Assembly: GCF_004352835.1 (NCBI RefSeq)
Contig: NZ_SJSB01000016.1
Coordinates: 1 to 64,000 of the forward strand
DNA: 64,000 nucleotides
Direction of reading: 5' to 3'
Source: Marinomonas flavescens
GTDB lineage: Bacteria > Pseudomonadota > Gammaproteobacteria > Pseudomonadales > Marinomonadaceae
This document shows positions 31,807-42,839 of this stretch, piece after piece. The notes below the pieces were generated by a model that saw nothing but the letters and a program-made list of their open reading frames with translations, was not told the origin of the DNA and made no database searches. The translations under genes were made by a program, and so were the position numbers. Numbering within the stretch: position 1 is the stretch's first letter; every line of letters starts with the position of its first letter.

Positions 31807-32340
31807 ATGTCTCGAGTTGCTAATAGTCCCGTGACGCTTCCTAGTGGTGTAGATCTAACCCTAAATGGCCAAACTGTTGTTGTTAAAGGCGGCAAAGGTT
31901 CATTAGAGTTTAATGTTCACACAAGCGTACAAGTGTCTAAAGAAGAAAATGTTATCACCTTCGCTGCCCGCGATGGTGCAAAACAAAGCCGTGCCTTAGC
32001 TGGTACAACTCGCGCTTTGGTCAACAACATGGTTGTTGGTGTAAGCCAAGGTTTTGAGAAAAAATTGCTTCTTCAAGGTGTTGGTTATCGTGCTGCCCTA
32101 AAAGGTAAAGTACTTAACCTGTCTTTGGGTTTTTCTCACCCAGTAGACTATGAACTACCTGAAGGCATTACAGCTGAATGTACTTCACAGACAGAGATTG
32201 TGATCAGGGGTGTTGATAAACAAGCCGTTGGCCAGGTCGCTGCAGAAGTTCGCGGTTTCCGTCCACCAGAGCCTTATAAAGGCAAGGGTGTTCGCTATGC
32301 TGACGAAAATGTTCGTCGTAAAGAAGCTAAGAAGAAGTAG
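31807..32340 (+). CDS. rplF: 50S ribosomal protein L6
   Basis: L6 sits near the factor-binding site. The conserved C-terminal stretch [18 protein letters not shown] is present. 177 residues. AGGAG precedes the ATG. Confidence 0.98.
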   Translation: MSRVANSPVTLPSGVDLTLNGQTVVVKGGKGSLEFNVHTSVQVSKEENVITFAARDGAKQSRALAGTTRALVNNMVVGVSQGFEKKLLLQGVGYRAALKGKVLNLSLGFSHPVDYELPEGITAECTSQTEIVIRGVDKQAVGQVAAEVRGFRPPEPYKGKGVRYADENVRRKEAKKK

Positions 32341-32350
32341 GTAAGCATTC

Positions 32351-32701
32351 ATGAACACTAAGAAACAATCTCGAATTCGTCGTGCACGCCGTGCACGCCT
32401 ACATATTCGTGAACTAGGTGCGAATCGTCTTACTGTACATCGCACACCACGTCATATGTATGCTCAAGTGATTTCTTCATGTGGTAGCAAAGTGCTAGCA
32501 AGCGCTTCTACTCTAGAAGAAAATCTACGTGCTACAGCGACTGGCAACAAAGAAGCGGCTAAACAAGTCGGTACTTTGATTGCTACACGCGCTAAAGAAG
32601 CAGGTGTCACTTCGGTCGCTTTTGACCGTTCTGGCTTCAAATACCATGGCCGCGTTCAAGCTCTTGCTGACGCAGCTCGTGAAGCCGGTCTAGAGTTCTA
32701 A
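32351..32701 (+). CDS. rplR: 50S ribosomal protein L18
   Basis: L18 binds 5S r[19 protein letters not shown] and [26 protein letters not shown] are typical. 116 residues. Confidence 0.98.
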   Translation: MNTKKQSRIRRARRARLHIRELGANRLTVHRTPRHMYAQVISSCGSKVLASASTLEENLRATATGNKEAAKQVGTLIATRAKEAGVTSVAFDRSGFKYHGRVQALADAAREAGLEF

Positions 32702-32712
32702 AGGGGTAGCAA

Positions 32713-33213
32713 ATGGCAGTTAACGATCAACAAACTAGCGACCTCCAAGAGAAGCTAGTTCAAGTAAACCGCGTTGCTAAAGTTGTAAAGGGTGGTCGTA
32801 TCTTCTCTTTCACAGCTTTGACAGTCGTAGGTGATGGAAAAGGTAAGGTTGGCTTCGGTCGCGGTAAAGCGCGTGAAGTCCCTCAAGCTATCCAAAAAGC
32901 GATGGAACAAGCTCGTCGCAACATGGTTTCAGTAAGACTTGATGGTGATACGTTACAGTATCCTATTAAAGCAGTGCATGGGGCTTCTAAAGTCTACATG
33001 CAACCTGCTTCTCAAGGTACTGGTATCATCGCCGGCGGTGCAATGCGTGCAGTTCTAGAAATTGCAGGCGTTCACAACGTTTTGGCAAAATGTTACGGAT
33101 CTACAAACCCAGTAAACGTAGTTCGCGCTACGATTAAAGGTTTGCAAGATATGAAAGCACCTGAGCAAATCGCGGCTAAACGCGGTAAGTCAGTCGATCA
33201 AATTTTGGGGTAA
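32713..33213 (+). CDS. rpsE: 30S ribosomal protein S5
   Basis: S5 is a fidelity protein near the mRNA entry. [19 protein letters not shown] holds the spectinomycin loop region and is wild-type like; [11 protein letters not shown] and GGAMRAVLE follow. 166 residues. Confidence 0.98.
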   Translation: MAVNDQQTSDLQEKLVQVNRVAKVVKGGRIFSFTALTVVGDGKGKVGFGRGKAREVPQAIQKAMEQARRNMVSVRLDGDTLQYPIKAVHGASKVYMQPASQGTGIIAGGAMRAVLEIAGVHNVLAKCYGSTNPVNVVRATIKGLQDMKAPEQIAAKRGKSVDQILG

Positions 33214-33219
33214 TGTGTT

Positions 33220-33405
33220 ATGGCGAATAATACCATCACAGTTCAACTAACCCGCAGCCCGATCGGTCGTCTTCCAAAGCACCGTGAAACTGTTAAAGGC
33301 TTGGGTTTGCGTAAAGTTGGCCAAACACGTGAGTTGGAAGATACTCCATCAGTACGTGGTATGGTTAATAAAGTTTATTACATGGTAAAAGTGGTAGGGG
33401 AATAA
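33220..33405 (+). CDS. rpmD: 50S ribosomal protein L30
   Basis: Small L30 protein. [27 protein letters not shown] matches the family. 61 residues. Six bases after rpsE. Confidence 0.97.
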   Translation: MANNTITVQLTRSPIGRLPKHRETVKGLGLRKVGQTRELEDTPSVRGMVNKVYYMVKVVGE

Positions 33406-33406
33406 C

Positions 33407-33841
33407 ATGTTCTTAAATACACTTAGTCCTGCTGAGGGTAGCAAACATGCTCCTAAACGTGTTGGTCGCGGTATTGGTAGCGGCTTGGGCAAAACCGGCG
33501 GACGAGGCCATAAAGGTCTTAAATCTCGTTCTGGTGGCTCAGTAAAACCTGGTTTTGAAGGTGGTCAAATGCCTTTGCAGCGTCGTCTGCCAAAATTTGG
33601 TTTTACTTCACGTCAAGCAAAGTATGTTGCTGAAGTTCGTTTAAACGAACTTACTGCTGTAAATGCTGAAGTTGTAGATTTGGCAGCTCTTAAAAGCGCC
33701 GACATTCTTGGTCATCAAATTAAGACAGCTCGTGTAATTTTGTCAGGTTCTATCGACAAAGCAATTACTGTTCGTGGTCTTAAAGTGACTAAAGGTGCTC
33801 GTGCCGCTATTGAAGCTGCTGGCGGAAAAGTCGAGGAATAG
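33407..33841 (+). CDS. rplO: 50S ribosomal protein L15
   Basis: L15 is a late assembly protein. The glycine- and basic-rich N-terminus ([18 protein letters not shown]) is typical. 144 residues. One base separates it from rpmD, and secY follows at once. Confidence 0.98.
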   Translation: MFLNTLSPAEGSKHAPKRVGRGIGSGLGKTGGRGHKGLKSRSGGSVKPGFEGGQMPLQRRLPKFGFTSRQAKYVAEVRLNELTAVNAEVVDLAALKSADILGHQIKTARVILSGSIDKAITVRGLKVTKGARAAIEAAGGKVEE

Positions 33842-35173
33842 ATGGCAAAGCGTGGCTCACTACCAGCTGGAATGCAAAACGGATTAAGCGAACTTTGGTC
33901 GCGTATTCGTTTCGTTTTCATAGCAATTATTGTATACCGAATTGGTGCACACATTCCTGTCCCGGGTATTAACCCTGATAGATTGTCTGCCCTGTTTAAC
34001 CAAAATGAAGGCACAATTCTGAGTTTATTTAACGTATTCTCAGGGGGCGCGCTCGAGCGTATGAGTATTTTTGCGCTTGGTATTCTGCCCTATATTTCTG
34101 CCTCTATTATTATGCAGTTATTAACGGTTGTGAGTCCGCAACTAGAGCAGTTGAAGAAAGAGGGTGAAGCGGGTCGTCGCAAGATAACTCAGTACACTCG
34201 CTACGGTACTGTTCTTTTGGCACTTGTTCAGTCTGCCTCCATGGCAGTCGGTTTGGCCAGTCAGGGTATTTCGTTTAGTAATGGTATTGAGTTTTATGGC
34301 GTTGCTGTAGTTACTCTAGTTGCTGGAACGGTTTTCTTGATGTGGCTTGGCGAACAAGTGACAGAGAAAGGGATTGGTAATGGTATTTCTATTATCATTT
34401 TCTCCGGTATTGTTGCTGGCTTACCTTCTGCTCTAGGCCGTTCATTTGAGTCGGCTCGTCAAGGCGATATTAATATTCTTGCCTTATTGTTGATTGGTAT
34501 TATTGCCGTGGCAACTATCGCGCTCGTTGTTTTCATCGAACGTGGTCAGCGTCGTATTACGGTTAATTATGCTAAACGTCAGCAAGGCAATAAAGTGTTT
34601 GCTGCACAAAAGAGTCATTTGCCACTTAAAGTGAATATGGCGGGTGTTATCCCACCTATATTTGCTTCAAGTATCCTTTTGTTCCCTGCTTCGATCGGTC
34701 AATGGTTTGGTCAAGGCAAAGGAATGGAATGGTTGCAAAATATTTCTTTGGCTCTCGCTCCTGGGCAACCTCTCTATGTGTTGTTGTTTTCGATAGCAAT
34801 CGTTTTCTTTTGCTTCTTTTATACAGCGCTAGTGTTCAACCCTAAAGATGTGGCAGATAATTTAAAAAAATCCGGTGCTTTTTTACCGGGTATTCGTCCA
34901 GGCGATCATACAGCTCGATATATTGATGGTGTAATGACCCGTTTGACATTGTTTGGTGCTTTATACATCACTCTAGTGTCTCTGATGCCTCAGTTCTTTG
35001 TTGTTGCGTGGAATGTTCCATTCTACTTTGGCGGTACTTCGTTGTTAATCATCGTTGTTGTTGTCATGGACTTTATGTCCCAAGTTCAAAGTCATTTGAT
35101 GAGTCATCAATACGAGTCGTTAATGAAGAAGTCTAATCTGACTGGTTATGGTCAAAATGGCCTAATGCGATAG
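33842..35173 (+). CDS. secY: preprotein translocase subunit SecY
   Basis: Channel subunit of the Sec translocon, ten membrane segments over 443 residues. Conserved stretches: [48 protein letters not shown] and [23 protein letters not shown]. Begins right after the rplO stop, so expression is coupled to ribosomal protein synthesis. Confidence 0.98.
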   Translation: MAKRGSLPAGMQNGLSELWSRIRFVFIAIIVYRIGAHIPVPGINPDRLSALFNQNEGTILSLFNVFSGGALERMSIFALGILPYISASIIMQLLTVVSPQLEQLKKEGEAGRRKITQYTRYGTVLLALVQSASMAVGLASQGISFSNGIEFYGVAVVTLVAGTVFLMWLGEQVTEKGIGNGISIIIFSGIVAGLPSALGRSFESARQGDINILALLLIGIIAVATIALVVFIERGQRRITVNYAKRQQGNKVFAAQKSHLPLKVNMAGVIPPIFASSILLFPASIGQWFGQGKGMEWLQNISLALAPGQPLYVLLFSIAIVFFCFFYTALVFNPKDVADNLKKSGAFLPGIRPGDHTARYIDGVMTRLTLFGALYITLVSLMPQFFVVAWNVPFYFGGTSLLIIVVVVMDFMSQVQSHLMSHQYESLMKKSNLTGYGQNGLMR

Positions 35174-35191
35174 CATAGGTTGGAGTTGAAC

Positions 35192-35305
35192 ATGAAAGTA
35201 CGTGCATCTGTAAAAAAAATCTGTCGTAACTGTAAAATCGTTCGTCGTAACGGTGCAGTTCGAGTGATTTGCTCTGAGCCTCGTCACAAACAGCGTCAAG
35301 GTTAA
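35192..35305 (+). CDS. rpmJ: 50S ribosomal protein L36
   Basis: Short gene of 37 codons: [20 protein letters not shown] start and HKQRQG end. The zinc ligands Cys11, Cys14, Cys27 and a histidine near residue 32 are present, so it is the zinc-binding type. One residue shorter than E. coli L36 near the last Cys. TTGGAG precedes the ATG, and it lies between secY and the rpsM leader as expected. Confidence 0.97.
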   Translation: MKVRASVKKICRNCKIVRRNGAVRVICSEPRHKQRQG

Positions 35306-35425
35306 TTGCGAGTTAGCTCAATGATAGGGAAGGGTGGTTGATTTATGGCCTAAAGATAGGCATAATCAGCCGCCCTCATGAAAGCAAAGTGATGATTAAT
35401 CATCCATAACAACGGAGTAAATTGA
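35306..35425 (+). promoter_or_regulatory. alpha operon leader before rpsM
   Basis: Contains a stem of about 19 pairs (35331-35351 with 35358-35376, loop AAAGAT) and a perfect palindrome GATGATTAATCATC at 35391-35404 just before the rpsM ribosome binding site (CGGAG). In E. coli an S4-binding pseudoknot controls the alpha operon at this place; the position fits, the fold is my inference. Confidence 0.5.
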
Positions 35426-35782
35426 ATGGCTCGTATAGCCGGTGTCAATATTCCTGACAATAAACATGCGGTCATTTCTCTGACTTACATCTTCGGAATT
35501 GGTCGCACTCGTTCGCGCGCAATTTGCGCCGCGTCAGGTGTTGCAGAAACTACGAAAATCGGTTCATTAAGTGATGATATTCTTGATGAACTTCGTGGTG
35601 AAGTTGCTAAGTATACTGTAGAGGGTGATCTACGCCGTGAAGTCAGCATGTCTATTAAACGTCTGATGGATCTTGGCTGTAATCGTGGTATTCGTCATCG
35701 CCGCAGCCTACCTGTTCGTGGTCAACGTACCAAAACGAACGCTCGTACACGGAAAGGCCCTCGTAAGCCTATTCGTAAGTAA
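35426..35782 (+). CDS. rpsM: 30S ribosomal protein S13
   Basis: S13 bridges the 30S head and the 50[31 protein letters not shown] and [24 protein letters not shown] are typical. 118 residues. First gene of the alpha operon. Confidence 0.98.
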   Translation: MARIAGVNIPDNKHAVISLTYIFGIGRTRSRAICAASGVAETTKIGSLSDDILDELRGEVAKYTVEGDLRREVSMSIKRLMDLGCNRGIRHRRSLPVRGQRTKTNARTRKGPRKPIRK

Positions 35783-35847
35783 TATAAACGCGTTTCGCTC
35801 TAGCTGCTAAGACAGCAAGAGCTGAGCATTAAATAGGAAAGTGCAAT

Positions 35848-36240
35848 ATGGCTAAGCCAGCTACGCGCAATACCAAGAAAAAAGTCAAAAAGACGGTTGT
35901 TGATGGTGTTGCTCATGTACATGCATCATTTAACAACACTATCGTGACTATCACCGATCGCCAAGGCAACGCTTTGTCTTGGGCTACTGCAGGTGGTTCT
36001 GGTTTTCGCGGATCTCGTAAAAGTACACCATTCGCAGCTCAAGTAGCAGCGGAACGTGCCGGTACTGTCGCACAAGAATTTGGCCTTAAAAACGTCGACG
36101 TAATGATTAAGGGCCCTGGTCCTGGTCGTGAGTCCGCAGTTCGTGCATTGAATGCATTGGGCTTGCGTATTAATAACATCACAGATGTGACGCCAATCCC
36201 GCACAACGGTTGTCGTCCACCTAAGAAACGTCGCGTTTAA
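35848..36240 (+). CDS. rpsK: 30S ribosomal protein S11
   Basis: S11 lies on the platform near the E site. [20 protein letters not shown] and [15 protein letters not shown] are typical. 130 residues. TAGGAAAG precedes the ATG. Confidence 0.98.
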
Positions 36241-36256
36241 CTGAGGAGACAGATAC

Positions 36257-36877
36257 ATGGCTCGTTATATAGGTCCAACTTGTAAATTGTCTCGTCGTGA
36301 AGGCACCGACTTGCAATTGAAGAGCGGTTCACGCGCTCTTGAGTCAAAATGTAAAGCAGATACGGTTCCTGGTGTGCACGGTGCACGTCGCAGTCGTCTT
36401 TCTGATTACGGCTTACAATTACGTGAGAAACAAAAAGTTCGCCGTATGTACGGTGTTCTTGAGAAACAATTTAGTAATTACTACAAATCTGCTGCTCGTC
36501 TAAAAGGCGCGACTGGTGAGAACCTTTTGCAACTTTTGGAATCACGTTTAGATAACGTTGTTTACCGCGCAGGTTTTGGTTCTACACGTGCGGAAGCTCG
36601 TCAACTAGTAGGCCATAAAGGCATTCTAGTAAATGGCGCTACGGTTAACATTCCATCTTACCAAGTTCAAGCTGGTGATGTTGTGTCTATCCGTGAAAAA
36701 GCTAAGAAGCAATTGCGTATTCAAAGCGCACTAGAGCTATCTAAAAATCGCACATCGATCCATTGGATCGAAGTTGATACAACTAAACTGGAAGCAACTT
36801 ATAAAGCTGTTCCAGAACGTGCCGATTTATCAGCTGAAATTAATGAGAACCTAATTGTCGAACTTTACTCTAAGTAA
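36257..36877 (+). CDS. rpsD: 30S ribosomal protein S4
   Basis: S4 is a primary 16S-binding protein and autogenous repressor of the alpha operon in E. coli. [19 protein letters not shown] start; the S4 RNA-binding domain is seen in [23 protein letters not shown]. 206 residues. GAGGAG precedes the ATG. Confidence 0.98.
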   Translation: MARYIGPTCKLSRREGTDLQLKSGSRALESKCKADTVPGVHGARRSRLSDYGLQLREKQKVRRMYGVLEKQFSNYYKSAARLKGATGENLLQLLESRLDNVVYRAGFGSTRAEARQLVGHKGILVNGATVNIPSYQVQAGDVVSIREKAKKQLRIQSALELSKNRTSIHWIEVDTTKLEATYKAVPERADLSAEINENLIVELYSK

Positions 36878-36910
36878 GTTGGTGATTAGGATTAAGAAAT
36901 AGGTGGATCT

Positions 36911-37915
36911 ATGCAGCGTTCAGTGAGCGAATTGTTAACCCCACGCAACATTGAAGTTCAAGAATTAGGCAAAACGCGAGCTAAAGTTACATTACAACCA
37001 CTAGAACGTGGTTTTGGTCATACTTTAGGTAATGCGTTGCGTCGTATTCTATTGTCTTCAATGCCTGGTTGTGCAATTGTTGAAGTTGAAATCGACGGTG
37101 TATTGCATGAATACAGCGCAATTGAAGGGGTTAAAGAAGATGTCATTGAAATTCTTCTTAACCTGAAAGGAGTTGCGATCGCTCTACACGGGCAAGATGA
37201 AGCAACTCTTACTTTAAGTAAAAAAGGTCCTGGTATCGTAACAGCTGGTGATATTCAGTTAGTTGCTGATGCAGAGATCGCTAACCCAGACCATGTACTT
37301 GCCCACTTGGACGATACTGCTGAACTTTCTATGCAGATCAAAGTGGCTCGTGGTCGCGGTTATGAGCCTGCTGACGCTCGTGTTGCTAGCGACGATGAGA
37401 CTCGTCCTATTGGTCGCTTGCAACTGGATGCCTCGTTCAGCCCTGTTCGTCGTGTAGCCTACAGTGTTGATAATGCTCGAGTTGAGCAACGTACTGATCT
37501 TGATAAGCTAGTTTTAGATATCGAGTCAAATGGTACGATTGACCCTGAAGAAGCTATCCGTCGCGCAGCGACTATTTTACAACAGCAAATCGCTGTCTTT
37601 GTCGCCCTTGAAAGCGAAAGCGAAGCGCCTGTTGTGGAAGAAGAGGATGAGATTGATCCAATTTTGCTACGCCCGGTTGATGATCTTGAGTTAACCGTTC
37701 GCAGTGCTAATTGTTTGAAAGCAGAGAACATTTATTACATCGGTGATTTGATTCAACGTACTGAGGTTGAGCTTCTTAAGACGCCTAACCTAGGTAAAAA
37801 GTCGTTAACTGAAATCAAAGATGTTTTAGCACAGCGTGGTTTGTCTTTGGGAATGCGTTTAGAGAACTGGCCACCGGCTAGTTTGAAAGACGATAGCAAG
37901 GTACTAGCTCGCTAG
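36911..37915 (+). CDS. rpoA: DNA-directed RNA polymerase subunit alpha
   Basis: Alpha subunit: N-terminal assembly domain ([23 protein letters not shown]) and C-terminal domain that contacts UP elements and activators ([40 protein letters not shown]), joined by an acidic linker. 334 residues. Confidence 0.99.
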   Translation: MQRSVSELLTPRNIEVQELGKTRAKVTLQPLERGFGHTLGNALRRILLSSMPGCAIVEVEIDGVLHEYSAIEGVKEDVIEILLNLKGVAIALHGQDEATLTLSKKGPGIVTAGDIQLVADAEIANPDHVLAHLDDTAELSMQIKVARGRGYEPADARVASDDETRPIGRLQLDASFSPVRRVAYSVDNARVEQRTDLDKLVLDIESNGTIDPEEAIRRAATILQQQIAVFVALESESEAPVVEEEDEIDPILLRPVDDLELTVRSANCLKAENIYYIGDLIQRTEVELLKTPNLGKKSLTEIKDVLAQRGLSLGMRLENWPPASLKDDSKVLAR

Positions 37916-37957
37916 GTCATTGTTCCCTGACCACCGTAGTTTGGTAAGGAATATAAA

Positions 37958-38335
37958 ATGCGTCATCGTAAGAGTGGTCGTCACTTAAACCGTACTAGCT
38001 CTCATCGTAAAGCGATGTTTAAAAATATGGCTGCTTCTTTGTTCGAGCACGAAGTTATTAAAACTACGTTGCCGAAAGCCAAAGAACTTCGCCGTGTTGC
38101 AGAGCCTTTGATTACCCTGGCGAAAGAAGATTCCGTTGCGAATCGTCGCCTTGCCTTTGCTCGTACTCGTAGCAAAGATGCAGTAGGTAAATTGTTCACA
38201 GAACTTGGTCCTCGTTACCAAGCTCGTCCTGGCGGTTACATTCGCATTTTAAAATGTGGATTCCGTTCAGGTGACAATGCACCTATGGCTTACGTTGAAT
38301 TGGTCGATCGACCAGTTGCGGAAGCAGCTGAGTAA
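37958..38335 (+). CDS. rplQ: 50S ribosomal protein L17
   Basis: [28 protein letters not shown] is the conserved start; the core ends [26 protein letters not shown]. 125 residues. Last gene of the alpha operon; a terminator follows. Confidence 0.98.
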   Translation: MRHRKSGRHLNRTSSHRKAMFKNMAASLFEHEVIKTTLPKAKELRRVAEPLITLAKEDSVANRRLAFARTRSKDAVGKLFTELGPRYQARPGGYIRILKCGFRSGDNAPMAYVELVDRPVAEAAE

Positions 38336-38350
38336 TATCAGTTTGTAACA

Positions 38351-38382
38351 AAAAAGCCGAGCTTATAGCTCGGCTTTTTTTG
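38351..38382 (+). terminator. alpha operon terminator
   Basis: AGCCGAGCT/AGCTCGGCT with loop TAT, flanked by A and T runs. Strong rho-independent terminator. Confidence 0.92.
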
Positions 38383-38398
38383 TGTCTGAAATTTGTGT

Positions 38399-38423
38399 AA
38401 AAAAGCGGCATAGCCGCTTTTTT
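38399..38423 (-). terminator. terminator for uvrA, possibly bidirectional
   Basis: AAAAGCGGC/GCCGCTTTT with loop ATA and runs on both sides, 27 bases beyond the uvrA stop. Confidence 0.8.
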
Positions 38424-38449
38424 GTTCAATGAATTATGGGGTTAATGCT

Positions 38450-41287
38450 TCATTGTTTATTTTTCTCGGCTAGCATTCCTTTTAAGAAGCGACCGGTATG
38501 AGAGCGGGTTGATTCTGCTACCTCTTCTGGTGTCCCTTCTGCAATGATATAGCCACCGCCGCTGCCGCCTTCTGGTCCAAGATCTACAACCCAGTCAGCC
38601 GTTTTTATCACATCTAGATTATGTTCAATGACGACAACGGTATTGCCGTGATCTCGTAAGCGATGTAATACCTTCAGAAGCTGCTCTATATCGGCAAAAT
38701 GCAATCCGGTGGTTGGTTCATCAAGGATATATAAGGTCTGACCTGTATCGCGCTTAGACAGTTCTTTTGCTAGCTTCACACGTTGTGCTTCACCACCAGA
38801 TAGCGTTGTCGCGGCTTGTCCTAGCTTTATATAGCCTAGGCCAACATCAATCAAGGTTTGCAGTTTACGTGCAATAGAGGGAACGGCATCGAAAAAGTCT
38901 CTGGCATCTTCAATGGTCATATCTAAACATTGATGAATATTTTTGTTTTTATAATGAATTTCGAGCGTTTCACGGTTATAACGTTTCCCCTTACAGATGT
39001 CACAAGGAACATAGACATCCGGTAAGAAATGCATTTCAACCTTTATCACTCCGTCGCCTTGGCAGGCTTCACAACGACCACCTTTCACGTTAAAGCTAAA
39101 ACGCCCTGGCTTATAGCCGCGGGAACGCGCTTCTTGAGTGGCTGCAAACAACTCTCGCATCGGCGTGAAGATGCCTGTGTAAGTTGCTGGATTAGAACGT
39201 GGTGTTCTACCAATGGGGCTTTGGTTTATATCTACGCATTTATCGAACAGATCTAACCCTTCAATACGATCATGGGGCGCCGCTTTCAGGGTGGTTGCAC
39301 CATTTAATGCGGTTGATGCCAATGGATATAGGGTGCCGTTTATCAGAGTTGATTTACCTGAGCCAGACACGCCGGTGACACAGGTCATGATACCGACGGG
39401 AATTTTTAGATCCACGTTGTTTAGGTTGTTTCCTGTTGCACCAATCAAGTTTAGTGATTGTCCATTTTTTGCTTTGTTTCTGGTGGAAGGTATTTCAATT
39501 TTACGTTTGCCGGTCAAGAATTGACCGGTTACTGAGTTCTCGCAATCCATCACATCTTGTGGTGTGCCACTAACAATCACTTCGCCACCATGAATGCCGG
39601 CACCAGGGCCAATGTCGACGACAAAATCAGCGACACGAATCGCATCTTCATCATGTTCCACGACAATGACGGTATTACCAAGGTCTCGTAAGCGAGTAAG
39701 CGTTTCAATCAAACGCTCATTATCTCGTTGGTGAAGCCCGATAGAAGGCTCATCAAGTATATACATAACCCCAACTAATCCAGCGCCAATTTGACTCGCT
39801 AGGCGAATACGTTGGGCTTCGCCTCCTGATAAGGAGTCGGCTTTTCGGTCTAGGGTTAAGTAATCCAATCCCACATTAACTAAGAAGGTCAATCGATCGC
39901 AAATTTCTTTGAGAATTTTTGACGCGATTTCACCGCGTGCGCCAGGAAGTTCCAGTGCTTCAAAATAATGAAGGCATTCGGCAATTGGGTAAGTCACTAT
40001 TTCAGGCAAGGTCTGTTCATTAATAAATACGTTTCTTGCTGAGCGATTAAGTCGTGAGCCATGACAGTCTGGGCACGACTGAGTACTAATGTATTGGGAC
40101 AAGTCTTCTCTAACACTGTCAGACTCTGTCTCATGATAACGACGCTGAAGGTTCGGTAATACACCCTCAAAGGCATGAGATCGAATCATTTTGTCACCGC
40201 GTTCATTGATGTAAACAAAATCTATTTTATCTTTGCCTGAGCCTTTTAGAATTTTATTTTGAAATTCTATTGGAATGTCTTTAAATTTAGCTTCTACATC
40301 AAAGCCATAGTGCTTTGCTAATGCTGTCAATTGCTGGTAGTAAAAAATACTGCGTCGTCCCCAGCCGCGAATGGCGCCTTCAGCAAGGGTTAATGTGCCG
40401 TCTTGAATGATGCGATCTGGATCAAATAGTTGATGAGTGCCTAAGCCGTCACAGGTCTGGCATGCTCCATTCGGGTTATTAAATGAGAATAAACGAGGCT
40501 CAAGCTCCGTTAAGCTGTAGCCACAAACCGGGCAAGCAAATTTACTTGAGAAAATGTGAATGTCCTTGTCGTCGTCCATATTGAGAACTTTAGCGATGCC
40601 GTCTGACAGAGCCAGACAGGTTTCAAAGGACTCAGCTAGACGTAATTTAAGGTCGCTACGAACTTTAAATCGATCAATGACAACTTCGATAGTATGTTTC
40701 TTATTCTTTTCTAAAGCTGGAGCATCGTCTAAATCGACAACGATTCCATCAATGCGTGCGCGAATAAATCCCTTAGATAACAAGTCACTAAGAATATGAA
40801 GGTGCTCACCTTTACGATCCTTTACGATCGGTGCGAGCAACATCATTTTAGTTTCCTCAGGTAGGGAGATTATCTTGTCAACCATTTGTGATATGGTCTG
40901 CGCTTCAAGAGGTTCGCCATGATCAGGACAGCGTGGTTGACCTGCTCGTGCAAATAAGAGGCGGAGGTAATCATAAATCTCTGTGATAGTTCCGACTGTT
41001 GAGCGCGGGTTATGTGATGTAGATTTCTGTTCAATAGATATGGCTGGGGAAAGTCCTTCGATATGATCTATATCTGGCTTTTCCATCATGGATAAAAATT
41101 GACGAGCATATGTCGAAAGGGATTCTACATAGCGTCGTTGGCCTTCTGCATATAGTGTATCGAAGGCGAGAGAAGATTTACCCGAACCTGACAGTCCTGT
41201 GATCACCACTAGTTTGTCTCTGGGGATGTCTAAGTCCACATTCTTAAGATTGTGGGTGCGAGCTCCGCGTATGGTGATGGTATCCAT
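38450..41287 (-). CDS. uvrA: excinuclease ABC subunit A
   Basis: UvrA is the ATP-dependent damage sensor of nucleotide excision repair. It shows two ABC modules: Walker A GLSGSGKS at 31-38 and GVSGSGKST in the second half, two LSGGEAQR signatures, and zinc modules (CPVCGYSL...CQTC and CEACQGDG...CDIC). 945 residues (E. coli 940). A LexA box lies about 58 bases upstream of the start. Confidence 0.98.
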   Translation of the reverse strand: MDTITIRGARTHNLKNVDLDIPRDKLVVITGLSGSGKSSLAFDTLYAEGQRRYVESLSTYARQFLSMMEKPDIDHIEGLSPAISIEQKSTSHNPRSTVGTITEIYDYLRLLFARAGQPRCPDHGEPLEAQTISQMVDKIISLPEETKMMLLAPIVKDRKGEHLHILSDLLSKGFIRARIDGIVVDLDDAPALEKNKKHTIEVVIDRFKVRSDLKLRLAESFETCLALSDGIAKVLNMDDDKDIHIFSSKFACPVCGYSLTELEPRLFSFNNPNGACQTCDGLGTHQLFDPDRIIQDGTLTLAEGAIRGWGRRSIFYYQQLTALAKHYGFDVEAKFKDIPIEFQNKILKGSGKDKIDFVYINERGDKMIRSHAFEGVLPNLQRRYHETESDSVREDLSQYISTQSCPDCHGSRLNRSARNVFINEQTLPEIVTYPIAECLHYFEALELPGARGEIASKILKEICDRLTFLVNVGLDYLTLDRKADSLSGGEAQRIRLASQIGAGLVGVMYILDEPSIGLHQRDNERLIETLTRLRDLGNTVIVVEHDEDAIRVADFVVDIGPGAGIHGGEVIVSGTPQDVMDCENSVTGQFLTGKRKIEIPSTRNKAKNGQSLNLIGATGNNLNNVDLKIPVGIMTCVTGVSGSGKSTLINGTLYPLASTALNGATTLKAAPHDRIEGLDLFDKCVDINQSPIGRTPRSNPATYTGIFTPMRELFAATQEARSRGYKPGRFSFNVKGGRCEACQGDGVIKVEMHFLPDVYVPCDICKGKRYNRETLEIHYKNKNIHQCLDMTIEDARDFFDAVPSIARKLQTLIDVGLGYIKLGQAATTLSGGEAQRVKLAKELSKRDTGQTLYILDEPTTGLHFADIEQLLKVLHRLRDHGNTVVVIEHNLDVIKTADWVVDLGPEGGSGGGYIIAEGTPEEVAESTRSHTGRFLKGMLAEKNKQ

Positions 41288-41343
41288 GAGTCTCCAAATA
41301 GTTTTTTAGCTACAGAAATTAACATCGTTATTGTTGGTGGAAT

Positions 41344-41363
41344 AACTGTCTATTTTTACAGTA
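41344..41363. promoter_or_regulatory. LexA (SOS) box between uvrA and the MFS gene
   Basis: CTGT at 41346-41349, eight bases, then ACAG at 41358-41361: an exact CTGT-N8-ACAG core with AT-rich centre. It lies between divergent genes, as in the E. coli uvrA-ssb region, and should repress uvrA until DNA damage. Confidence 0.85.
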
Positions 41364-41447
41364 CTTGAAATAGAGCTTCAACGATATTTTAGGTAAAATA
41401 GGCATCTTTCTTTTTTAAACCCTAAGTTGAGTGGTTGTAATCTCCTT

Positions 41448-42806
41448 ATGGATGTACTCGAACGTCGTTCTGTTCTCGCACTAGCATCAGTGTATTTATT
41501 TAGAATGCTAGGTCTTTTCCTTATTATGCCGGTTATTAGTGTAGCCGCCGATGGCTTAACAGGGTCGGATGCTGCCTTAATTGGTACCGCAATTGGTATC
41601 TACGGTTTCACTCAAGCTTGTCTACAAATCCCGATGGGAATGTGGTCGGATCGTATCGGTCGTAAGCGTGTGATTGTTATTGGCTTATTATTGTTTGCTT
41701 TGGGGAGTTTGATTTGCGCCAACGCGACCGATATTAGTGTTCTCATTATCGGTCGAGCCGTGCAGGGCGCTGGCGCCATTGCCAGTACATTAATGGCATT
41801 GCTGAGTGATGTCACTCGGGAGCAAAACCGAACTAAGGCAATGGCCACCGTTGGTATCAGTATCGGTGCCTCTTTCATGCTGTCGTTGGTATTGGGCCCC
41901 TGGATATTCGATCTTATTGGTTTGTCAGGGCTGTTTTACTTATCCTTCGGTTTTTCTTTCCTAGGTATCGCGTTAGTACTCTTCATGGTGCCAAACGTGG
42001 TTCAGCATACTTTCCGTCGAGATACGACGCCCAGTGCTATAGCCTTAGGAAAAGTACTTAAAGATAGTAAGTTGCGCTTTTTAAATATTAGCGTCTTGTT
42101 ACTGCATTCAAGTCTCACGGCATTATTTGTCACTGTGCCTCACTTACTAATCACTCGATTTGGCCTTCCTTTGGCTCACCATAGCTGGTTGTATCTGGCG
42201 ATCATGGGTTTTGCTTTTGTTGGTATGGTACCATTGGTAATAATTGCCGAAGCTAAAGGTAAAATGAAAGAAGTGGTGTTCGGTGTTGTTGTATTGTTGG
42301 GCTTTAGTACTTTGTTGTTGCAATGGGCTCCCTATTTATGGGCTTTTGGACTTCTTTTATGGGCTTATTTCGTCGGTTTTAATACCCTAGAAGCAACATT
42401 ACCTTCTTTAATTAGTAAGTTAGCCCCAGTTGGTTATCGTGGAACTGCTATGGGGGTTTTTTCTACCCATCAGTTTTTAGGTTCCTTTATCGGAGGCGTT
42501 GGTGGTGGTTGGCTATTACAGTACTCTTCCAGCAACAGTTTATTTCTTGTCGTCGGATTAGTATTGCTGTTGTGGTCGATAGTTTGCTTATACCAGCCTA
42601 CAATACAACAACTGAGCAGCATGGCATTTAGCCTACCAGAAGGCGATGATGCGGCTATAAAACTGTTTGCAGACCAGCTTTCCCATGTGGAAGGCGTGGA
42701 AGATATGCAGATTTTCATAGATGAGCGCACAGCTTATCTTAAAGTAGACAAAAAAATACTCGATAAAGAGACATTGCAGCGCCTTGCGCCGCAAGTAAAC
42801 CTTTAA
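41448..42806 (+). CDS. MFS transporter with a C-terminal soluble domain
   Basis: Twelve likely membrane segments of the major facilitator superfamily; WSDRIGRKRVI is the loop 2-3 signature. After the last segment there are about 70 soluble residues with an alternating pattern (VEGVEDMQIFIDERTAYLKVDKKILDKETLQRL). The substrate is unknown. An MFS gene between uvrA and ssb is conserved in pseudomonads. The start is uncertain: ATG at 41448 is chosen (452 residues), with TTG at 41427 as alternative; neither has a clear ribosome binding site. Confidence 0.85.
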   Translation: MDVLERRSVLALASVYLFRMLGLFLIMPVISVAADGLTGSDAALIGTAIGIYGFTQACLQIPMGMWSDRIGRKRVIVIGLLLFALGSLICANATDISVLIIGRAVQGAGAIASTLMALLSDVTREQNRTKAMATVGISIGASFMLSLVLGPWIFDLIGLSGLFYLSFGFSFLGIALVLFMVPNVVQHTFRRDTTPSAIALGKVLKDSKLRFLNISVLLLHSSLTALFVTVPHLLITRFGLPLAHHSWLYLAIMGFAFVGMVPLVIIAEAKGKMKEVVFGVVVLLGFSTLLLQWAPYLWAFGLLLWAYFVGFNTLEATLPSLISKLAPVGYRGTAMGVFSTHQFLGSFIGGVGGGWLLQYSSSNSLFLVVGLVLLLWSIVCLYQPTIQQLSSMAFSLPEGDDAAIKLFADQLSHVEGVEDMQIFIDERTAYLKVDKKILDKETLQRLAPQVNL

Positions 42807-42839
42807 AGATGATAATGAATTATTTAGTTGGAGAGCGTC

